64,000 nt of DNA from Zarea fungicola. Its lineage: Eukaryota > Ascomycota > Sordariomycetes > Hypocreales > Cordycipitaceae. Below the pieces are notes generated by a model. It was given only the letters and a program-made list of their open reading frames with translations. It was not told where the DNA came from and searched no databases. Shown piece after piece: positions 57,049 through 64,000 of the stretch; position 1 is the first letter of the stretch; the number at the start of each line of letters is the position of its first letter. The stretch lies in NCBI GenBank assembly GCA_900169235.1, contig FWCC01000007.1, positions 60,235 to 124,234 on the forward strand, in the 5' to 3' direction. The translations under genes were made by a program, and so were the position numbers.

Positions 57049-60000
57049 GGTTCTTTGACGACTAATGCAGCTGGTGAGCGTCGGTATATAGCAGTTAATT
57101 AGATTCTCATTCAATGGTGTTCTTCAATGAAACCTGACGATAAAGAATGACATACTATGTAAGTAAATATAACCAAATTATTCACTTGCTTGTAAGATGA
57201 AGTGATTGCGGTGAGGCTGTTCGTCTCTCAGTTCTAACAGGGACAGAACTGCATCTTATATTGTTGAATGCTTCACTATCTTAGCTACATATTCTAAACT
57301 GTCTCCACTGTATGTATGTAAAGCATCAAATTACAATTTTCCTTCAATATCACCATGGCCGTACTTTGCCCACTCGCTACGGCTTGCTTTGCTCGACTCC
57401 GTACCAGAGACGATATGATTCGGACCAACCGTTCGACCGTAGCCGCTTCGGCATCAATGTTTCAGTTGCTCAAGCCACATGACTAATATCATCGCCGCAT
57501 TTTGTTAGATACATCAACTATTCCCTCTTCGTCGTGCTCGAGGAACTAAAAGCAGCCTTCGCGGCAGTTCTTTTTGCCTATTCCGCCAGGCTGCCCTGTC
57601 CGTTGGCCACAAGAGTTCCTAAGTCGTACTTTATGGGATATTGCCGGAGCTAGAATGGCTCGAAAGCTTGAGCCGTTAAGTCATAGAGCTGCCGACTACA
57701 CCAAGGGGATCTATTCTCGAGCCAGTTAACCTGAGGAGAGCGCCCATGACATAGAAACATTCTAATAGCTAAGTAGTTTATGTTTTCATGTTTTCATGTT
57801 TTCATGTTTTCATGTTTTCATGTTTTTATGTATTAATTACTTTGTCTTCTATTGAAAATTCTACTGTTAATGATGCATCTATGATAACACCATTTCATCA
57901 ACCTGGATTGCTCTTAAAGTAGTCTACTGTGGTTTACTAGATGAACTGTCATTACATGTATAGCCGCATGACTATTCTTAATTTACAAACACAAGGCATT
58001 TCTGTTCGTTGAATCAAACGGTTACTGTAGCCGATGGGTAATTTCCATTTCCATGTATTAATTTGTGAGTCGATGGACGTAACCTTTCTAATGCTGAAGT
58101 CTGTCAACGCAAGAAATAATCCCATTTTCCGGCCGGAATCGCGCACGGCCCTTTCTCAAGAACATGGCGATATCTAAGAACCATATCGCCCAATTATTCC
58201 ACCAATCGTTTCAAAGAGCTACGTTCTACGATGTATTTCACTGTATTTATAACTATTCTAAATCTACCTACAATGTTGTAAATTTTACTCGCTTATCTAA
58301 GGGTTGCCAATCTGCGATCTCGTCTTGGCGGGAATCCGCCACTGGTATAGTCTTGTGTAATTGAATGTTGGCAAATACCAAAAGAGGAGTAAATGATGTT
58401 GGTAAATTACGTACAGGCACTTGATGAAATTAGAATTATAACCCCCCAACCCTATGACGGTCGAATCCCAATGATTTTGGTCTCTCTCGTTTTCGCCTCG
58501 CTCATAGCGTGCACGGAAAGTCCACCGGAAACAACCTGTCATCCATGCTCTTAGAGGCATCCTAGGCAATGATACATCGGAAATTCCTGGGGCAGAGGGG
58601 CAAGCCACTAAACTGCTGGTGACCAGTCAATCAACACTAGCAACCTGGCGATTGCTCTGCCGTCGGGCGTCCACGATGGCGTCGGGGCGGCGCCCACCCT
58701 ATCTAGGGTGCCTCGCCGGCGGTGTCAATGCCCTTAAGCAGCGGCTCCGGGCCGCGGCACGGGAAATGTCCCTACTTTGCCGAGAATGCACGCTAATAGG
58801 TTCAGCCCCTGTAGAAGGTGCAGCCAGGCAGGTCTGTCCTCATACTCACACGTGGAACGTGTGTGGAGAGGGTACTACATATTGCCGCCCGCAATAATGA
58901 GAGCGAATTATTAGTTACAGCGAACCTTGTCACTGGTCGCCATCTATACGATTTTAGGATGTAACTAATTACTCTAGTTTAATAAGAGTATTATTTTTAG
59001 TCGTGTCGGCAACATGATGCTCCGACCACAGTCGAACAATAGATTAGCACTAGTCCAATCTAAGGCTAAGTTTAACTCTTATTGATACTGAGGAATTTGG
59101 CATTATTCGATACTTGATGGCCGGGGTTATCACGCCGGTTAACCGTCTGGTTATCACCTGCTAGGAGCCAGGGATAACTTGGTGCTTGTTCTAAGTAGTA
59201 AGCCTTCGCTTCACCGCGAAGTCAGGCAACGGTTAGTCATTACTACTGTCCTCACTGTCAGTACATACAGCAACAAGCAGATGTTGTTGTCTAACTAACT
59301 AGTTATTGGTGGAAGACCTGTTCTATATGGTCTGCCCCATATGAGAGGAACAGTCTACTCCGTCGGATAATTATCTGAGTGGACCAGTTTAGTTACCATT
59401 GGTGGATTTCCCTCTAGAAACATAGGACTTAGCACGGCTAACCTGTCTAGTTTTGTCTTCTTGCCTCCGTCCAGAGTAATGACCAAAATACTTGTGCTAG
59501 CGCGTTCCCTGCGATTTCTTTTACAGGGCTGACGTTGTGGACTGCATAGCTGGTGGAGTTATTAGCACTCGCGCTTACATTGCCCCGGCACTCGAGATCT
59601 CAGCAAACAACTCAGTGGCGGGCTTCTGACTCTACCGAATACCCTGAGATGTTAGGAGGTTGACTGGTCCATACACAACCTGCTGCTGTACCCGGTTAAG
59701 GTGCTCCGAGATTGTGGACAATCGCCGGTCAGCATTACATGTGATACCCGCAGCTCCACCGCGGAATGTTGTGGGTGTCACCTGTACCCAATATGCATCA
59801 TTTGCACATCTGGTCCTCCTTTGTGCTACAATGTGCCCCATCGCGAGGCATCAGACCAGCCAAGACTCATATACCACATACTACTACTAGCAACCTAACC
59901 AGAGCATCCATCTCGACAGACCTGCGCCAGCCTCTGGATTGCTGAGAACTCGGTAATGTGGAGATTAAGTCAGCACAGTGCTCGCGTTTGTCATCATTTA

Positions 60001-60222
60001 ATTAAAATAGATCAATTATATTAATTTTTATTGATGGAACTTGGCTTGAACATTTCTCCCCTACGTCTCGCTCTTTAAGCAGAGTTATATTTCTCTTGTT
60101 AAGTATAAGTACAGGAACCCATCCGCAGCTTGTATATAATGAATATAAGCTATTTCATCTTCAGCAACTTAAACATAGTCCCTTCGATTTTACCTTTCCA
60201 CAGCTCAGAAAACTACATTAAA
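57049..60222. other. Gene-poor 3.2 kb region, possibly repeat-derived
   Basis: Heterogeneous composition: an 8 bp array at 57781, AT-rich DNA to about 58600, a GC-rich island at about 58640-58770, then AT-rich again. Open frames are short and disrupted. The segment 58920-59900 looks like decayed repeat DNA, but no transposon domain could be named. Confidence 0.5.
57781..57836. repeat. Seven-unit TGTTTTCA array
   Basis: Six exact 8 bp units TGTTTTCA followed by one variant (TGTTTTTA). Confidence 0.95.
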
Positions 60223-60530
60223 ATGCATAATTCGCTTATTGCCATGGCTTTGGTGGCTGTTGCCCCCTTGACTGCTCTCGCGGGTGGCCCTGCCTTTGTT
60301 CGATCAAACAATGCAGATGACCAGGCACTCGAAGCAAGAAATTGCAATCTGAGTGGTTGCCATAAATGTGTAACCCGGTGCCCGCTTGGCTGCATTGACC
60401 CATTCAACAAAGCTCCCTGCATTTCTAGTTGCCGTCAGTGATAAAGTCATTGCCATACGAGGAGACCATTACTGACGTATTCTCTATAGATCTTATCTGT
60501 GCCGAGAGATGGGGCTGCAACCTTTGCTAG
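60223..60530 (+). CDS. Small secreted 10-cysteine peptide (two exons)
   Basis: Exons 60223-60433 and 60490-60530 give 83 residues. MHNSLIAMALVAVAPLTALA is the signal peptide. A short acidic propeptide-like stretch ends ALEARN, and the mature core starts near the first Cys (NCNLSGCHKC). Read without splicing the frame gives 72 residues with seven cysteines ending ISSCRQ. The downstream sequence has a TACTGAC branch point and a CTATAG acceptor, and splicing from GTCAGT adds HLICAERWGCNLC in exact phase, raising the count to ten cysteines and ending at a TAG. The even count and perfect acceptor make the spliced form more likely. The peptide is compact, with CxxC and Cx3C spacings. The family is unknown; it could be an effector or antimicrobial peptide. 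Confidence 0.75.
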
Positions 60531-61273
60531 CTGACTCAACGAGAAACATACGCTAGCTAATAGGAATAGATTAACACTTAATTGTAGATTGCAGTAGCCT
60601 TCTTCATTGTAGCTAATTACTGTGGTTATTTTAAAGACAGTCTGGCTGTGATCCGTGTGGCAATGTAAGCCTTTCTCAAAGACAAGGGAAGGGCATTTAA
60701 ATTTATTAGAAATTAAGTATAGGAAGGTTTCGTCTTATATGAATTGCAATATAAAAAAGCTAACTAGGCTTATTTATATCCTCCTATACCTGTTTAATTG
60801 CTTCAATAATGGAAGGCTTAGCTAAGCAGAGGCCAGCATTCACTACTTCATTGCACCAGAGACTTGAGCACTCTGGAACCCGTTGGTTTGTTTCATAGCT
60901 GACAAGGGGATCAGTTCAACGTATTATAATTAAGCTCTGTAGGCACGTCTAAGATCTGCCCTAGGACGCCAACATACGTACCGAATCCAAATAGAAGAGC
61001 TCTAACCCCCTTTCACCACCCTCACCTGAAGGTTCACCGTCTTTAGGATTCATACTCTGGCAGTTAGAGGTAGACGTAATGAAGCTTGATTACTTCTAGC
61101 TAGTTGTGGAGAATTTCCTCCCGACATAGAAGAATCTAATTACAAAAGAAGCACAGTAAATATCGGTGACAGACATCTAATATCCGTTGCAAGCTGCCGT
61201 CGGCCCATGCGTTGGTTGACAGAGACCTGCAACATTCCACGTTTCAACGGACACTTACAGCATATGCCTTTCA
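60531..61273. other. AT-rich convergent spacer
   Basis: About 740 bp between two small secreted protein genes, with AT-rich runs at 60690-60800. No gene was recognised. Confidence 0.55.
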
Positions 61274-61675
61274 CTAGCAGTTGTTACCCCAGCACTTAAT
61301 TGATTTGACGTTGCCTCCGTCCCCGCGAGAAACACAAACACGATTGCCATAATAATAGGATATAGTTGAGAGGATCTTTCCTGTCCCATCGTATCCATCG
61401 TAGAGATTGCATTTAGTATCAGTATAATCTGAGTCCGTGATAACGAAGCTGCGTGCGTCTGATCGTTGGTAGTTGTAATCTGTCCATTTGTTGGACCAAG
61501 ATATATGAACCAGGGCACCACCATTGCAATAGAGACCGGGGTAGTATTCAACCCCAGCGTTCACGTTGCACGTCTTTCGCTTTTCCACGGCGCTCTGCTC
61601 CGCTACTGCTGTCGGCGAGCCGTGTATGCTACCAGCAACCAGCGACAATACCGTAAAGATTGCAAGCTTTGTCAT
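61274..61675 (-). CDS. Small secreted protein with KEX2 site, possibly beta/gamma-crystallin-like
   Basis: 133 residues in one exon from the ATG at 61675. MTKLAIFTVLSLVAGSIHGS is a signal peptide. The pro-region SPTAVAEQSAVEKR ends in a KR site, so the mature chain of about 100 residues should begin KTCNVNAG after KEX2-type cleavage. It has six cysteines, many Tyr, Asp and Gly, and a C-terminal half with the pattern CNLYDGYDGTG..VCVSRG..GNVKSIKCW. That pattern resembles fungal small secreted proteins of beta/gamma-crystallin-like or antifungal-protein type, with a Greek-key fold. That assignment is by pattern only. No intron is needed. It is the third Cys-rich secreted protein gene in about 5 kb. 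Confidence 0.75.
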   Translation of the reverse strand: MTKLAIFTVLSLVAGSIHGSPTAVAEQSAVEKRKTCNVNAGVEYYPGLYCNGGALVHISWSNKWTDYNYQRSDARSFVITDSDYTDTKCNLYDGYDGTGKILSTISYYYGNRVCVSRGDGGNVKSIKCWGNNC

Positions 61676-63027
61676 GTTGAGAGACAAAAGTCTAAATGAC
61701 AGAAAGAAGAGATAATTATATGGTTATAGTGATTGGCTTGAGTACACCAATGACTTTGTTGGAATCCAGTACACAAAGCCTTTTGAAGTAGCTGGTATAC
61801 AAGTTCATATTTATAGTCAACGTATTCTACAGCACAGTCCACACCATGTAAGATTTTAGCAAGATATACAGTTTAAATACTTGGGCACAATATTATTTAC
61901 AGAGTACACTATAGCTGTATCCCGATGTTTTCGTCCGGCGAGTGGTTGAACCTACGAAGCCATCACAGCCACGCGGCTTGGCGTCTGAGTAACTGGCCAT
62001 ATATCAAGAACCCTTGTGACTTGTTATTGTGTAGAGCCGCTGATTGAATTCACATCTTGAAATGCGTTGTTTCTTTTGACCAGCATTAGGTAAGTGGAAC
62101 AATAGGCACCGAAGGACCAATTGCCGGAAAATGCACGTGGTGGCTTAGAATCGAACGAGTTAGACTCGGCACTTGTCGCTCCATTGGGTAGGAATGGGTA
62201 AGTCTAGGACCCCTGTGAGGTTGGTGCGTGAGAGAGAACCCAATAAATTATTTCTATGAGCAACAAGGGGCAAATCACCCAGTCGCGGTCTTCAAAAGAG
62301 AAATGGAGTTGCAAACAAGGAATGCAATGATCCGTCATGGCACCTGAAGCTGACTTGGCCGACGCTACAAGGCGTGAAGACGGACACTAAGCCTAAAGTA
62401 GTTACATCACACGGGATGTGATTATTGACAGATGTAATTGAACCGCTTCAGGTTCCGTGATACGAGTTTTAGCTCCCTTTCAACTTAAAGCGTCCAAGGA
62501 CCAGGGCGCCAGGTAGCCACTAGACCATAAAGACATGAAAAGATCAAGTAACGGAAGCAACGGCCGGCCATAGCCAGACACTCCCATAATCTGATATATA
62601 CCTTCTAGGATCCTTTCAGAGTTCTCGCAGGCTGAGCTCTCTTCTGGTAGCCGTTCCTAGCTACGCAATGGCATAGTGTCGTCTCTTACTCACCCACGCC
62701 ACACAGCTCTCTTGCCCATCACCAAGCTACAGCAGTCTGCCATATATCAAGTGCTCTACACTGCTATGACATCAAAGAATCCCTCTAGTCGCCCTTATAG
62801 GCCCGTTATCGGCAATGCCTCAACTAGGCAGGCTAGTTAGAGAGCAGACTCAATGCCTCAAGCCAAAGTGGGACGCTACCAGTTGCCCGCTATAGTATGG
62901 ATGCACTCGCTGTAGTCCAATACCCACTGGTTTATTGCGGCTCCAATAGATGCTCAATTTGCCATTTAATACTGAATTCTTGATACTTAGATTATCCTTC
63001 AAGCGATTGAACGGACGAGAGACTGCA
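61676..63027. other. Gene-poor spacer
   Basis: About 1.35 kb between the KEX2-processed protein gene and the MFS transporter gene. Short frames only; no gene or repeat was recognised. Confidence 0.55.
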
Positions 63028-63975
63028 CTAATATATGTATCGGAATCCAGCTGTTGTCTTGTCCGTCTTTTCCAAAGTGTCACTGCTGCTGGAAGGATAT
63101 TCGAGAGATTCCGATAGTTTGTCGCGGCGGCGGTTTTCCCAAATCAGGTACATTCGGAGAACCAAGCTGGCAACAAGACCAATAGAAAAGCAAATCATAA
63201 TAGCCAAGAACCCGGAGTTGTACCCCGGCGCCTCCTTTGCTATGAACAGCTGCGGTCCGACAATATTGCCAGTGCAGTACGCAATGAAGAGCTTTTTCAC
63301 GACCAACCGATTAGTTTTCAGATTCAGAAGCGAAGGAAGGACAATCTCCTATTCAATAACTCACCATTGCATTGACTGTCATCTTTTTTGTGAAACCGCC
63401 GACATTGGCAGACAACATAGAGAGAATGATTGGGAGATTTGGGACGTAACCCATCGTGAGGGAGTAACCGAAAAGGCGCGCCCATTTATGATGCTGAATC
63501 TGCCTCACCATGACGGCGCCAGTAATAGCAAAAGCCATGTCGAAGACCATCCATAGCGTACGCGTGTTGGGAATGTAGGTGCTGCCCACTGTGGCAATCA
63601 TGACGAAGATGAGCTGGAATACATACGCTATCATCTGTACCTGTAGGGTCTTTAGAGTCCCAAAACCCATTCCGTTGATTACAATTGTACCAAACTTTGT
63701 GAGGATGTTAATGCCAATGTTGCTAGACCAAGTTTAGGAAATATGTGCACTTACACCTTGCACTCCGCCGTTGCCAATCTGTCCCGACAGCTGTATCAGA
63801 ACCAAAAGCCAGGCTTGAGCATCGCAAAGTGCTTCTAAGCATTGGGACCATTGAATTGCGTTATTCTTTGTGCCAGTCATGTTCTCTTGGATTCGTTGTA
63901 TGGCTCTGGCCTGCTCAGTTTTGCTCAAGAATCGAGCTTGACTTGGTTCTTCAGGCAAGAAGAAAAAGATTGCCA
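63028..63975 (-). CDS. MFS transporter, allantoate permease (DAL5) type, 3' part
   Basis: The gene continues beyond the right edge of the window. Visible exons are 63975-63755, 63694-63365 and 63291-63028, joined in phase. The first begins in the central loop (IFFFLPEEPSQARFLSKTEQ, a typical cytosolic loop of anion:cation symporter MFS proteins). Then follow ALCDAQAWLLVLIQLSGQIGNGGVQG, FGTIVINGMGFGTLKTLQVQ, and a string of hydrophobic helices ending with MLFIAYCTGNIVGPQLF and the last helix FLAIMICFSIGLVASLVLRMYLIWENRRRDKL. The acceptor for the second visible exon lies inside the preceding open stretch (CTCACAAAG), which keeps the frame. Fungal members carry allantoate, vitamins or other small organic anions; the substrate here cannot be read from this half. 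The cytosolic tail is Ser-rich. Confidence 0.85.
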
Positions 63976-64000
63976 CTGACCAGTGATCGGAATGGTCTGG

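Noticed and set aside
58920..59900. Retrotransposon relic
   Set aside because: Composition and broken frames are suggestive, but no reverse transcriptase, integrase or LTR pair could be identified.
62140..62200. GTTCGATTC-like tRNA T-loop on the minus strand
   Set aside because: The flanking bases do not form a T-stem, and no acceptor or anticodon arm can be drawn.

Overview
This window is nuclear DNA of a filamentous ascomycete, most likely a sordariomycete and probably hypocrealean. The evidence is the genes themselves: short introns (about 50-130 nt) with GT..AG ends and CTRAC-type branch points, GC-rich housekeeping exons in AT-richer spacers, fungal families such as Zn2Cys6 regulators, 2EXR, aminoglycoside-phosphotransferase-like (APH) kinases and NACHT-ankyrin proteins, and the sequence style of the housekeeping proteins. 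The species cannot be named from the sequence alone. I support 22 protein genes. No rRNA, convincing tRNA or CRISPR array was seen.

Layout. 1-9039 is gene-free as far as I can see. 9040-18565 holds PEX16, a Zn2Cys6 regulator and a secreted GH27-type glycosidase. 18566-28836 is accessory: an APH-like kinase with an apparent one-base frameshift, an 8-Cys secreted protein, a secreted carboxylesterase, a 2EXR protein, a small Ala-rich secreted protein and a roughly 510 bp foldback (MITE-like) element at about 24131-24640. 29439-40338 is a compact housekeeping block: BRL1/BRR6 and IWS1 share a 422 bp divergent promoter, then come an SRPK kinase with an unusually long first intron and a lunapark ER protein. 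A 34-base assembly gap lies at 34160-34193.

41556-53540 is accessory again. It holds a small membrane protein, an ABBA (CloQ/NphB-type) aromatic prenyltransferase, a regulator combining a C2HC finger with a Zn2Cys6 cluster that lacks its first cysteine, and a short-chain dehydrogenase transcribed divergently from that regulator across a promoter with a duplicated 17 bp palindrome. Next are a 1217-residue NLR-like protein (membrane helix, SERAC1-type hydrolase, NACHT, ankyrin repeats) and a likely GPI-anchored cell-surface protein. From 53541 to the end the DNA is gene-poor and carries three small cysteine-rich secreted proteins and the 3' part of an allantoate-permease-type MFS transporter running off the window.

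How they may work together. The housekeeping genes act in peroxisome biogenesis, nuclear-pore assembly, Pol II elongation, splicing-factor phosphorylation and ER shape. The accessory genes suggest two local modules. One is a small specialised-metabolism locus (prenyltransferase, regulator, dehydrogenase). The other is a self/non-self or biotic-interaction region (NLR-like protein, GPI surface protein, several secreted Cys-rich peptides). Both groupings are inference from position. Exon coordinates were worked out by hand from splice signals and reading-frame continuity.
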